This document shows, one piece after another, positions 28,344 through 37,170 of a stretch of DNA of 64,000 nucleotides (positions within the stretch are counted from its first letter, which is position 1; each line of letters opens with the position of its first letter). The stretch lies in the NCBI GenBank assembly GCA_958296405.1, contig OY282519.1:1410132-1474131 (forward strand). The letters are read 5' to 3'. Made by a program: the position numbers and the translations under genes. The notes beneath the pieces are model-generated. The model was not told where the DNA came from. It saw only the letters and a program-made list of their open reading frames with translations, and ran no database searches. Source of the stretch: an uncultured Pseudomonadales bacterium (lineage in GTDB: Bacteria > Pseudomonadota > Gammaproteobacteria > Pseudomonadales > Azotimanducaceae).

Positions 28344-28384
28344 GTGGCCGGAAATCGTCCACACAGTGGTTGATTTCCTGCCAC
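28344..28384. promoter_or_regulatory. Large imperfect palindrome at the start of DUF4143 ATPase 2
   Basis: Arms of 19 bases with three mismatches: GTGGCCGGAAATCGTCCAC (28344-28362) and GTGGTTGATTTCCTGCCAC (28366-28384), around the loop ACA. It is centred 41 bases before the ATG at 28405 and contains an alternative in-frame GTG at 28366. Its layout matches the palindrome at 27751: GAAATC in the left arm, an inner CCAC/GTGG pair and a 3-base loop. Confidence 0.82.
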
Positions 28385-28404
28385 TTGATGGTACGATTCC
28401 GGCC

Positions 28405-29655
28405 ATGATTCATCGCCATGCCGCCCGACAACTGCGCGATGCCCTAGACGACACTCCGGTCGTCTACCTGCAAGGCGCTCGCCAAACTGGCAAGAGCACC
28501 TTGGCGAAAGGCCTTGCAGAACGGGGCTTTGCGTCCTACTCCACCTTGGATACGGCGGCGGTTCTAGCCGCGGCCACCGCCGATCCGGACGGCTTTGTGG
28601 CTGGCCTTCCCCGCCCGGCAGTGATCGACGAGGTGCAACGCGCACCGGCGTTGGCGCTGGCCATCAAGGCCGCGGTCGATGCGGACCGCCGCGCTGGCCA
28701 GTTCCTCCTCACTGGATCCGCCGGCGTTTTGTCGCTGCCGGGCCTTGTGGACTCGTTGGCCGGGCGGATGGAACTGCACACCCTCTGGCCGCTCTCCCAA
28801 GGAGAGATCGATGGCACCGAGGAGACTTTCATAGAGCGCCTCTTTGCCGAAGAGCTTCCCACGCCCGTTGCCGCTGCCAAGAACACCGAGGACGACGTGA
28901 TCGAGCGCATCTGCGCGGGCGGATATCCAGAGGCCCGCGCCCGCCGCGCTGGGCGGCGGCGGGATGCATGGTTCAGCTCTTACACAGACGCCATCCTGCA
29001 GCGAGACGTGCGCGAGCTGGCGAACATCGACCGGCTGCTGGACATGCCGCGCCTGCTCGCGCTGCTCGCTTCGCGCACCGGGCAGTTGATCAACCAAGCA
29101 AGCGTCGCACGTGCCATTGGATTGCCGCAAAGCACGCTGAAACGATATGTGGCGTTGCTGGAAACGACGTTTCTGGTCCATCGCCTGCCGGCGTGGTTCA
29201 CGAGCATGGGCAACCGGCTGACCAAGGCCCCCAAGCTGATGCTGGTGGATACCGGGCTGCTTGCGCATCTTCTCGGCGTGAACGCGGCTGGCCTGCGCCG
29301 CGACCGGACGCTGCTCGGGCATGTGTTGGAGAACTTCGTGGCGATGGAGGTGACGAAACAGCTGAGCTGGCGCGAGCGCCGTTGCCTGCTGTTCCACTTC
29401 CGCACCGAGGGCGGCGCTGAGGTTGATTTGGTGCTTGAAGACAGCGTTGGCCGGGTGGTGGGGGTGGAAGTGAAGTGCTCCGCCACGTTGCGCCCGCGTG
29501 ATTTCGCTGGGTTGAAGGCGCTGGCGTCTATCGCCGGCGATCGGTTCGTGCGTGGCGTGGTGGTCTATCTAGGCCAAGAGGTGGTGCCGTTCGGTCAAGC
29601 CTTGCACGGATTGCCAGTCACGCAAGTGTGGGCGGGAAACGCGACGCTGCCTTAG
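28405..29655 (+). CDS. DUF4143 family AAA ATPase 2
   Basis: A 416-residue homologue of the ATPase at 26565, though clearly diverged. Walker A is GARQTGKST (24-32) and Walker B AVIDEVQ; then LLTGSAGVLSLPG, an SYTDAILQRDVRELA helix, a winged-helix-like segment (QASVARAIGLPQSTLKRY) and a C-terminal AEVDLVLED...VEVKCS that fits a PD-(D/E)XK nuclease-like core. ATG at 28405 begins the homology. The function is unknown. With the MNT gene and the other ATPase it makes a compact accessory island. Confidence 0.9.
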   Translation: MIHRHAARQLRDALDDTPVVYLQGARQTGKSTLAKGLAERGFASYSTLDTAAVLAAATADPDGFVAGLPRPAVIDEVQRAPALALAIKAAVDADRRAGQFLLTGSAGVLSLPGLVDSLAGRMELHTLWPLSQGEIDGTEETFIERLFAEELPTPVAAAKNTEDDVIERICAGGYPEARARRAGRRRDAWFSSYTDAILQRDVRELANIDRLLDMPRLLALLASRTGQLINQASVARAIGLPQSTLKRYVALLETTFLVHRLPAWFTSMGNRLTKAPKLMLVDTGLLAHLLGVNAAGLRRDRTLLGHVLENFVAMEVTKQLSWRERRCLLFHFRTEGGAEVDLVLEDSVGRVVGVEVKCSATLRPRDFAGLKALASIAGDRFVRGVVVYLGQEVVPFGQALHGLPVTQVWAGNATLP

Positions 29656-29710
29656 ATCCCTGCACCCATGACGAGGCATGGCCGGCGAGCCTAGGCCGTC
29701 GCTCACCCCT

Positions 29711-30580
29711 TCATGCCGGCACGCCGAGGAACCGCGCGATGGCGTCGGCGCAGGCGTCGATCTGATCGTGATGCGTCCAATGCCCGGCGTCTTCGATCTC
29801 CCGCAGGGTGGCGTTCTGGAAGTGGCGCAGGCTGTCGTTTTGGCCGATGCGATGCGGATAGCCTTGGCGTGAGTTGATGATGAGCACCGGGCACTCAATG
29901 CGCTGCCAGAGGGTGACCATGTCTTCGTCCGAGATGTCGTAAGGGCGCGGGGCGCGGGTGTAGTTGTCGAACTTCCAAGTGAAGGTGCCGTCTTCATTTT
30001 GATTGCTGCCGTGGATGGTGAGATGGCGCGCCTGCTCCGGCGAGAGATGCGGATTGGTGTCCTGCATCCGCTGGTAGGCGTCTTCCAAAGTGGGATAGCG
30101 GCGCGGCGAGCGGCCAGCGAAGGCATGGTTCGCGTCAATCGAGCCGCGCAGGCGGTCGCTCGGCGATCCGGCCCGGCGCGGGTAGATCCCTACTCCCTCA
30201 ATGATGACGAGCGCCTTCACCGCCTCTGGGAATGCCCCGGCGTAGATGGATGCGATGGTGCCGCCGAGCGAGTGCGCCACCATGGTGACGGGCGTTAGAC
30301 GTCGCTGGCGCACGAGCTGGGCAATGTCCTGCACATACTCCAAGTACGCATAGGAGCTGCCCAACGTCCATTCCGAGTCGCCGTGACCGCGCAAGTCCGG
30401 CGCCACGACGTGGTAATGGCGGCGCAGGAATTGCGCCAGCCAATCCCATGAGTGGCAGTGATCGTGGATGCCGTGTACCAGCAGCATATCCGCAGCGTCT
30501 TCGTTGCCCCAATCCAGATAGTGCAGCCGCAGACGCTGGGAGAAGTAGCTGTGGGAGGTGGGATTGTCGCGTTGGCTCAT
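29711..30580 (-). CDS. Alpha/beta hydrolase
   Basis: A 289-residue alpha/beta-hydrolase fold enzyme. The oxyanion segment is LLVHGIHDHCHSWD, the nucleophile elbow VAHSLGGT and the catalytic histidine is in DAGHWTHHDQ. No signal peptide is seen with the chosen ATG at 30580; the open frame runs much further upstream but overlaps the divergent promoter region. The family includes esterases, haloalkane dehalogenases and C-C bond hydrolases. It is divergent from the DUF3604 gene. Confidence 0.85.
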   Translation of the reverse strand: MSQRDNPTSHSYFSQRLRLHYLDWGNEDAADMLLVHGIHDHCHSWDWLAQFLRRHYHVVAPDLRGHGDSEWTLGSSYAYLEYVQDIAQLVRQRRLTPVTMVAHSLGGTIASIYAGAFPEAVKALVIIEGVGIYPRRAGSPSDRLRGSIDANHAFAGRSPRRYPTLEDAYQRMQDTNPHLSPEQARHLTIHGSNQNEDGTFTWKFDNYTRAPRPYDISDEDMVTLWQRIECPVLIINSRQGYPHRIGQNDSLRHFQNATLREIEDAGHWTHHDQIDACADAIARFLGVPA

Positions 30581-30642
30581 CGCATCGCTCGATTCGGCTG
30601 AGTGGATTCTATTCGCCCCGCGCCCGGGACGAAGCGGCCATG

Positions 30643-30665
30643 CCTTGCCGTCTGCCACGGCAAGG
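30643..30665. repeat. Hairpin in the divergent hydrolase/DUF3604 gap
   Basis: A perfect 9-base stem, CCTTGCCGT and ACGGCAAGG, around CTGCC. It has no T-run, so it is not a classical terminator. It lies 120 bases before the DUF3604 start in a 204-base gap between divergent genes, where an operator would be expected. Confidence 0.5.
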
Positions 30666-30784
30666 GCCATCCGCTCGGTGCCACAAGCATCGCGACGACA
30701 GACACCCCGCACCCTACCCAAGAACCTCGCTCCCCTGTTAAGGTTTGCACGCTTCTCAAGCATCTTTGGCAGGAGGAACGAGCC

Positions 30785-32725
30785 ATGCCCCGCGTTGCGC
30801 CGGTGATTCTGAGCGGTTTGTTTGGAGCGTTGGTGGCGGGATGCTCCCAGCCTGAGGCGCCGGCTGGGGACGATGCGCCGCCGGCGCCGGCCGCGGCCGC
30901 GCCAGAGGAAGTCACCGCGCCGGCACCGGGTCCCGAGGCGAGGCGGGCGTTGTTTGGCGATCTGCATGTTCACACGCGGTATTCCTACGATGCCTTTGTG
31001 TTCGGCACCCGCGCGGATCCAGATGCCGCCTACGAGTTTGCGAGAGGCAACGCCATCCAACATCCTGCCGGCTTCGAGATGCAGCTCGATCAACCGTTAG
31101 ACTTCTTGGGCGTCAGCGACCATGCCAACTACTTGGGCATGTTGCCCGCCATGACGGATGCCGAGTCCCCAGCCTATAACCACCCAGCGGCGGAAACCGT
31201 CCGCACCGCGCAGACGGCGGATGAACGCCGCGGCGTGTTCCGCGCCTTGCAGCCCTATGTGCGCTTCATCAAGGATTCAGACCCGGCCATACGCGATCAC
31301 CTCGACATGAACATCGTCCGTTCCGCTTGGAGCGAGATCATCGCCAGCGCCAACCGGCACAACGATCCGCACAACTTCACCGCATTCATCGCCTATGAGT
31401 ACACCTCCGCCGGCGCTGGCGGCGTGTATGAGAACCTGCATCGCAACGTCGTCTTCCGCGGTGGGGAAGGGCCAGAAGCGCCATTTTCGCGGCTCGATTC
31501 CTACAACCCGGAAGACCTGTGGGACAAGATGGACGAGTGGCGCGCGGCCGGCATCGATTCGATGGCCATTCCGCACAACACCAACGGCTCCGGCGGGCGC
31601 ATGTTCGAGTTCACCAACTTCGACGGCACGGCCGACATCGACGACGCTTACGCCGAGCAACGCGCCCGCAACGAAACCACCGTGGAGATGACGCAGACCA
31701 AGGGCACGTCGGAGACGCATCCCGCGCTCTCGCCGAACGACGAGTGGGCGGATTTCGAGATCATGCCGTATCGCGTTTCCACGCAGATTGAGAGCGAGCC
31801 GCCCGGAAGCTACGCCCGCGACGCGCTGTTGCGGGGCCTCGCCATTGCCAACGGGGGCGTGGCGAACCCATACAAGTTCGGCTTCATCGGCGCGAGCGAC
31901 ACTCATGTGGCGGCCGGTGCCTTCAAAGAAGAGGCGTATTGGGATGCTGCCGGCCTCACCCAAACCGAATCGGCGCGGCGCGGCTCCGTGCCGCTTACAG
32001 CGCCGGACGACGATGTGGAAACGGTGGATGACGGCACCGGTCGGCGCTATCTCGTCAACACGGCCACCACCCACGGCGCGAGCGGCTTGGCTGCGGTGTG
32101 GGCGGATGCGAACACGCGGGAAGCCATTTTTGACGCCATGCGCCGCCGCGAAACCTTCGCCACCTCCGGCCCGCGCATCCGGCTGCGTTTCTTCGGCGGG
32201 GATTTGGCGCAGCTCGATCTCTCTGGCGAAGCCGAAGCCACGGTCGCTCAGGCCTATGCCCGCGGCGTGCCGATGGGTGGAGACTTGCCGAGCGCCGGCG
32301 CCGCGCCGAGCTTCCTCGTTTGGGCGTTGGCGGATGCCGCTTCGGCGCCACTGCAGCGGGTGCAAATCGTCAAGGGCTGGCTCGAAGGCGGCGAGCCGCA
32401 GGAGCGCGTCTATGACGTTGCCTGCTCGGACGGTTTGGCGGTGGACGGCGACAGCCATCGGTGTCCAGACAACGGCGCCGCCGTGGACATCGAAACGTGC
32501 GCGCTCGTTGGAGACACGGGCGCCGCTGCGTTGAACGCCATCTGGACAGACCCAGACTTCGATGCGGCCGAACGCGCCTTCTACTATGTGCGTGCGTTGG
32601 AGAACCCGTCTTGCCGCTGGTCCACATGGGATGCCATCCGCGCCGGCGCGGCGCCACGCGAGGACATTCCGGCCACCATCCAAGAGCGCGCTTGGTCTTC
32701 GCCCATCTGGCACACGCCGCAGTAG
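30785..32725 (+). CDS. DUF3604 domain lipoprotein
   Basis: A 646-residue protein with a lipoprotein signal: a hydrophobic N-terminus ends in LVAGC with the lipobox cysteine at 20, followed by a Pro/Ala-rich linker to about 55. The DUF3604 domain follows, with FGDLHVHTRYSYDA and SDHANYLG, metal-binding motifs of the PHP/amidohydrolase-like type, and GASDTHVA further on. Members are predicted hydrolases with no settled substrate. AGGAGG before the ATG at 30785 supports this start. It would sit in the outer or inner membrane facing the periplasm. Confidence 0.88.
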   Translation: MPRVAPVILSGLFGALVAGCSQPEAPAGDDAPPAPAAAAPEEVTAPAPGPEARRALFGDLHVHTRYSYDAFVFGTRADPDAAYEFARGNAIQHPAGFEMQLDQPLDFLGVSDHANYLGMLPAMTDAESPAYNHPAAETVRTAQTADERRGVFRALQPYVRFIKDSDPAIRDHLDMNIVRSAWSEIIASANRHNDPHNFTAFIAYEYTSAGAGGVYENLHRNVVFRGGEGPEAPFSRLDSYNPEDLWDKMDEWRAAGIDSMAIPHNTNGSGGRMFEFTNFDGTADIDDAYAEQRARNETTVEMTQTKGTSETHPALSPNDEWADFEIMPYRVSTQIESEPPGSYARDALLRGLAIANGGVANPYKFGFIGASDTHVAAGAFKEEAYWDAAGLTQTESARRGSVPLTAPDDDVETVDDGTGRRYLVNTATTHGASGLAAVWADANTREAIFDAMRRRETFATSGPRIRLRFFGGDLAQLDLSGEAEATVAQAYARGVPMGGDLPSAGAAPSFLVWALADAASAPLQRVQIVKGWLEGGEPQERVYDVACSDGLAVDGDSHRCPDNGAAVDIETCALVGDTGAAALNAIWTDPDFDAAERAFYYVRALENPSCRWSTWDAIRAGAAPREDIPATIQERAWSSPIWHTPQ

Positions 32726-32784
32726 TTGCCGCGCCAGCAGCGTGTTAGGGGCCGCGCCAGCTCGCCGAGGAGTGAGCGGCGCGG

Positions 32785-33555
32785 CTAGCGCAGTGCCGGT
32801 GCCAGTTCGATCTCAAAGAGGCGCGGCCAACGCTTGCCGGTGACGAAGAGCCGATTGGTTGCGCGGTCGTAGGCGATGCCGTTCAGCACGTCCGTTTCGG
32901 GCCGGCGGAAGACGACCGGCAGGATGCCGCTCAAGTCCAGCCACGCTGTCACGATGCCGGTGGCTGGGTCGATGATGGCGATGCGGTTTGAGGCCCAGAC
33001 ATTGGCAAAGAGCCGGCCGCGGACAAACTCCAACTCATTGAGCCCCTTCACCGGCGCTGCGCCGTCGCGCACCTGAACGCGCTTTGTCTCGGCTAGGGTT
33101 ACAGGATGCAGCCAGCGCAGGAACGCGGTGCCGTCGCTCATCGCCAACTGGCCTTCGTGCGCCGCCAAACCCCAGCCTTCACCCTCATAGCGAAACTCCC
33201 CAGCGGGGGCGAAGTCGTCCAATGCATGGATGAAGCCCATGCCGGCGCGCCAAGTGAGCTGCAGCAAGCGCTCCCCGACGATGGCCAGCCCTTCGCCGAA
33301 AAGGTGCTGCGGCAACGCCCGCTCGCGCAGCACGCGGCCTGTCTCCAAGTCCACTTCCCGCAGCGCTGAATGGCCATAGCGGCCGACGCTTTCGAACAAC
33401 CGCCCCTTGTGGAAGGCAAGACCTTGGGTGAACGCTTGGGCATCGTGCGGGAAACTCGCCACCACGCGGAAGCCAAGCACCGGCGGCGTTGGGTGCGCTG
33501 ACCATGCAGCGAGCGCGCCGGCCAGTGCCGCGCAAACCGCAAGTTGCCCTCGCAT
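32785..33555 (-). CDS. Glutaminyl-peptide cyclotransferase (glutamine cyclotransferase)
   Basis: About 256 residues with an N-terminal signal peptide (MRGQLAVCAALAGALAAWS), hence periplasmic. The rest is the five-bladed propeller of bacterial/plant-type glutaminyl cyclase: FTQGLAFHKGRLFES, GEGWGLAAHEGQLAMSDG, LNELEFVRGRLFANVW and DVLNGIAYDRATNRLFVTGK. The enzyme turns N-terminal glutamine into pyroglutamate. An ATG at 33564 is an equally possible start, giving three more residues. It is divergent from the CaiB gene at 33683. Confidence 0.9.
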   Translation of the reverse strand: MRGQLAVCAALAGALAAWSAHPTPPVLGFRVVASFPHDAQAFTQGLAFHKGRLFESVGRYGHSALREVDLETGRVLRERALPQHLFGEGLAIVGERLLQLTWRAGMGFIHALDDFAPAGEFRYEGEGWGLAAHEGQLAMSDGTAFLRWLHPVTLAETKRVQVRDGAAPVKGLNELEFVRGRLFANVWASNRIAIIDPATGIVTAWLDLSGILPVVFRRPETDVLNGIAYDRATNRLFVTGKRWPRLFEIELAPALR

Positions 33556-33682
33556 GGCATCCATCCTATGTCCTGCGCCGTGTGCGCCGCGGCGTTCGAT
33601 GATAGCCAAGCAGCCCGGCGCCGCAGCGGCCGGCACCCCCTGTGATAGGCTGCTGAAGCTGTCGAAGCAGCCAAGTGCGCCC

Positions 33683-34867
33683 ATGGCAGATTTGCTCGCC
33701 GGCATCCGCGTGATCGACTTCACCCACGTTCATGCCGGCCCGCTTTGCACATACCAACTCGCGCTCATGGGCGCCGATGTCATCAAATTGGAAGCGCCGG
33801 ACGGGGGCGATCAGATGCGCGGCATGGGGCCGCAGCTTGAACCGGGGATGACGCCGGGTTTCCTCGGCCAGAACGCGAACAAACGCTCCATCGCTGTGAA
33901 CGTCAAGGCGCCGGCTGGGCTCGCCATCACGCTGCGTCTCATCGAGACGGCGGATGTCGTGGTGCTGAACATGCGCCCCGGCGTGGCAGACCGTCTGGGC
34001 ATCGGCTACCAAGCCGCCAAGGAGCGCAATCCCGCCATTGTCTATTGCGCCATCTCCGGCTACGGCCAATCTGGCCCGGAGAGCGACCGGCCGGCATTCG
34101 ACCATCTCATCCAGGGCGAGTCCGGCATGTTCATGGCCACCGGCATGGAAGATCAGCCCTGTCGCGTGGGCTTCGCCGTGGCGGACAGCGGCACTGCGGT
34201 GATCGCCAGCTCCGCCATCGGCGCAGCGCTGTTCCGGCGCGAGCGAACGGGTGCCGGGGCCTTCATCGATGTCTCGATGCTCGAATCCAGCATGGCGTTG
34301 ATGGGTCTCAACTACTACGGCTTCTTCGCCACTGGCCGCACCGGCCGCCGCGTGGGGCCCAATCCATTGGCAGACTCCGGCTCTTCAGGCACGTTTGCCA
34401 CCACCGATGGCCTGCTCATGGTGAACGCGAACAACCGCCGCTTGTTCGAGCGGTTGGCGCGCGCCGTGGGCCGGGCAGACCTCATCGAGGATGCGCGCTT
34501 CGCCACGCCGGCCGCCGCCCACACACACCGCGCTGCGTTGCGCGCCGAGTTCGCCGCAGTGTTCGCCACCTGCTCGGCGGAGCACTGGGATGGCGTCCTG
34601 CGGGCGGCAGGCGTGCCAGCGGGCCGCGCCAAGGCGCCGCCGGAGGTCGTGCAGCACCCGCAGCTCGCGCATCGGCAAAGCCTCGCCACGTTGCCGGATG
34701 TGCCTGGCGTCGGCGCGTTGACGTTCCTGTCTGGCGGTTTCACCGTGGATGCCGCACCCACAACCCCGGAACGCCCGCCGCCGCGCCTTGGCGAACACAC
34801 GGACGAGATTCTCGACGAGCTCGATGAGGACGCCGCGCAGTTGCGGCGCGAGGGCGTGGTGGCTTGA
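33683..34867 (+). CDS. CaiB/BaiF family CoA-transferase
   Basis: A 394-residue class III CoA-transferase with the family start (LAGIRVIDFTHVHAGPLCTY), NKRSIAVNVK and catalytic D168 in FAVADSGTAV. ATG at 33683 begins the homology although the frame is open upstream. Its stop overlaps the TTG start of the TcuA-like gene (TTGA), so the two should be translated together. It could load CoA on to the acid handled by the dehydrogenase, but the acid is unknown. Confidence 0.92.
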   Translation: MADLLAGIRVIDFTHVHAGPLCTYQLALMGADVIKLEAPDGGDQMRGMGPQLEPGMTPGFLGQNANKRSIAVNVKAPAGLAITLRLIETADVVVLNMRPGVADRLGIGYQAAKERNPAIVYCAISGYGQSGPESDRPAFDHLIQGESGMFMATGMEDQPCRVGFAVADSGTAVIASSAIGAALFRRERTGAGAFIDVSMLESSMALMGLNYYGFFATGRTGRRVGPNPLADSGSSGTFATTDGLLMVNANNRRLFERLARAVGRADLIEDARFATPAAAHTHRAALRAEFAAVFATCSAEHWDGVLRAAGVPAGRAKAPPEVVQHPQLAHRQSLATLPDVPGVGALTFLSGGFTVDAAPTTPERPPPRLGEHTDEILDELDEDAAQLRREGVVA

Positions 34868-36336
34868 GCCGCGTGATCGTCGTCGGCGGCGGCAACGCGG
34901 CGCTCTGCGCGGCCATCGCGGCGCGTGAGCAGGGCGCGGAGGTGTTGCTCTTGGAGCGCGCTCCCTTCGAGCATCGCGGCGGCAATTCCCGCTTCACCGC
35001 CGGGGGCATGCGCATCGCCTACGATGGCGTCGAGGACATTCGCGCCCTCATGCCAGATTTGAGCGAACAGGAACTCGCCCGGACGGATTTCGGTGCCTAC
35101 AGCCGCGATGCCTTCTACGACGACATGGGCCGGGTGACGCAGTTCCGCACAGACCCAAGCCTTGCCGGCAAGCTCATCGACGAGAGCCTCGACACGTTGC
35201 GCTGGATGGCCGGGCACGGCGTGCGCTTCATGCCGATGTACGGGCGTCAATCTTTCGAGCGGGATGGCAAGGCGCGCTTCTGGGGCGGCCTCACGGTGGA
35301 GGCATGGGGCGGCGGCCCGGGCTTGGTGGATGGCCTGACGGACATTGCCCAGCGCCGCGGCGTGACGCTGCGCTACGCGGCTCGGGCGCAAGCGCTCAAC
35401 CTCGAGGGCGGGCGCGTCAACGGTGTGCGCGTCAACGACGAGACTGTGCCGGCAGACGCCGTGGTGCTTGCCTGCGGCGGCTTTGAGGCGAACGCGGCAT
35501 GGCGCGCGCAGTATCTGGGCGCCGGGTGGGAGCTCGCCAAGGTGCGTGGCACGCGCTTCAACACGGGCGATGGCCTGCGCATGGCCCTCGCCGCGGGGGC
35601 CGCAAGCCGCGGCAACTGGTCCGGCTGCCACGCGGTGGCGTGGGACATGAACGCGCCAGACTTCGGCGATCTCTCCGTGGGCGACAACTTCCAAAAGCAC
35701 TCCTATCCGCTGGGCGTGATGCTGAACGCCGAAGGGCGGCGGTTCGTGGATGAAGGCGCGGACTTCCGCAACTACACCTACGCGAAATATGGCCGCGAAG
35801 TGCTGCGCCAAACAGGCCAGTTCGCTTGGCAAGTGTTCGATGCCAAGGTGGCGCCGTTGCTGCGCGACGAGTACCGCATCAAGCGGGTGACGAAGGTGAC
35901 GGCAGACAGCTTGGAGGCGCTGGTGGCGAAGCTCGATGGGGTGGACGCCGCACGGGCGCTCGCCACGCTCACGGAGTTCAATGCCGCAGTGCAGACGGGG
36001 ACGCCGTTCAACCCGGCCATCCGCGATGGCCGCGCCGCCACCGGCATCAACCCTCCAAAGTCCAACTGGGCGAACGCACTGGACACGCCGCCGTTCGTCG
36101 CCTATGGCGTCACCTGCGGTATCACCTTCACATTCGGCGGCTTGCACGTGGATGACGAAGCCCGCGTCATCGGCGAAGACGGCGCGCCGGTGCCGTCGCT
36201 ATACGCCGCCGGCGAATTGGTCGGCGGCCTGTTCTACTTCAACTATCCGGGCGGCACCGGCCTCACCTCAGGCGCGGTGTTCGGCCGCGCCGCCGGCAGC
36301 AACGCGGCGGCGGCGCCGCCGCCGTCATCGCGCTAG
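34864..36336 (+). CDS. tcuA: FAD-dependent tricarballylate dehydrogenase-like protein
   Basis: A 490-residue flavoprotein of the succinate dehydrogenase/fumarate reductase flavoprotein family. The FAD-binding VIVVGGGNAALCAAIAA is at the start, and FMPMYGRQSF, FWGGLTVEAWGGGPGLVDGL and FNYPGGTGLTSGAVFGR match TcuA, which oxidises tricarballylate to cis-aconitate in Salmonella. The partner electron-transfer protein TcuB is not adjacent. The start is TTG at 34864, overlapping the preceding CoA-transferase stop. The substrate may differ from tricarballylate in this context; the symbol reflects the closest recognised family. Confidence 0.8.
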   Translation: MSRVIVVGGGNAALCAAIAAREQGAEVLLLERAPFEHRGGNSRFTAGGMRIAYDGVEDIRALMPDLSEQELARTDFGAYSRDAFYDDMGRVTQFRTDPSLAGKLIDESLDTLRWMAGHGVRFMPMYGRQSFERDGKARFWGGLTVEAWGGGPGLVDGLTDIAQRRGVTLRYAARAQALNLEGGRVNGVRVNDETVPADAVVLACGGFEANAAWRAQYLGAGWELAKVRGTRFNTGDGLRMALAAGAASRGNWSGCHAVAWDMNAPDFGDLSVGDNFQKHSYPLGVMLNAEGRRFVDEGADFRNYTYAKYGREVLRQTGQFAWQVFDAKVAPLLRDEYRIKRVTKVTADSLEALVAKLDGVDAARALATLTEFNAAVQTGTPFNPAIRDGRAATGINPPKSNWANALDTPPFVAYGVTCGITFTFGGLHVDDEARVIGEDGAPVPSLYAAGELVGGLFYFNYPGGTGLTSGAVFGRAAGSNAAAAPPPSSR

Positions 36337-36445
36337 CAGGCGAGTGGAAGTGTCCGGGAGCTTGGAAGGGATTGAAGGCGCCGGATTCGGGATGATTTCC
36401 GAAAAGCAGTAGCCAACTTGCCCTTGAGCAGCCGGGCCTCTGAGC

Positions 36446-36925
36446 ATGGCATCTGACGAAAGCACAGAATCGACCAGCAAGGCGAAGAACGTTCCCCAGG
36501 AGTTGGCAGACCAAAACATCGTCGAACTCGTCGAAAGTCTCCCTGCAGAGAAGCGGCTCGAGCTCGTCAGGCTCTTGGAGTTCAGCGTCGAGGCCAGCTT
36601 CTCTGGGCCTTTGCCGCCCCCGGAACACTTCGCAAAGTACGACGAGATACTGCCCGACGCCGCCAACCGCATCATGACGCTGGCCGAGAATGAGCAGAAG
36701 ATACGAGCCGACCGCCAGGCTGGCGTCTTAGCCAACGACCGAACAAGAGTAAACAGAGCAACGTTGATGGGCTTGTCGCTGATTGCGGTTGCCCTCGTTG
36801 CAACGTATCTCGGTCAACCTGCGATAGCCTTGCCGTTGGGGCTAGTGGGCACACTGGCAGCGTGGTCTCGGCAGGTCATGGACTGGCTAGATCGACGCCA
36901 AACCGGCAAAGACCCTGCTGACTGA
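36446..36925 (+). CDS. DUF2335 family membrane protein
   Basis: A 159-residue protein with a charged N-terminal half and two hydrophobic segments near the end (about 105-123 and 127-142). GPLPPPEHFAKYDEILPDAA followed by RIMTLAENEQKIRADR is the DUF2335 signature. The family is small, of unknown function and often found on accessory DNA. GC content appears lower than in its neighbours, which would fit acquisition. The 109 bases before it hold no gene. Confidence 0.75.
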   Translation: MASDESTESTSKAKNVPQELADQNIVELVESLPAEKRLELVRLLEFSVEASFSGPLPPPEHFAKYDEILPDAANRIMTLAENEQKIRADRQAGVLANDRTRVNRATLMGLSLIAVALVATYLGQPAIALPLGLVGTLAAWSRQVMDWLDRRQTGKDPAD

Positions 36926-37170
36926 TTTGCTTGACATCTGCACCGCATCGGCCGGCACATACGCGCCACCATCGGGCGTTCGCGGGCCGACAACGCGGAC
37001 TACCTGCCACGCTTCGGCCTAGAGCGCGTCGCCACTACCACGCCACCCGGTGTCGCTGAATTGCCGCGCTCGGGCGACACCGCGGCCTGTGCAGCGGCGC
37101 CGGTCACTGTCCGGTCGCCGCTAGGCCACCCGGTTGCCGCCATTGACCCCGGAGCGCGCCCCGTCGCGCC

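Noticed and set aside
34315-36147. A 610-codon open frame on the minus strand across the CaiB and TcuA-like genes
   Set aside because: Composition is His/Arg-rich as in other shadow frames, with no recognisable motif; the plus-strand genes explain the region.
36926-37170. A possible short gene or gene fragment between DUF2335 and metY
   Set aside because: One frame is open for about 80 codons but shows no recognisable motif, start site or ribosome-binding site.
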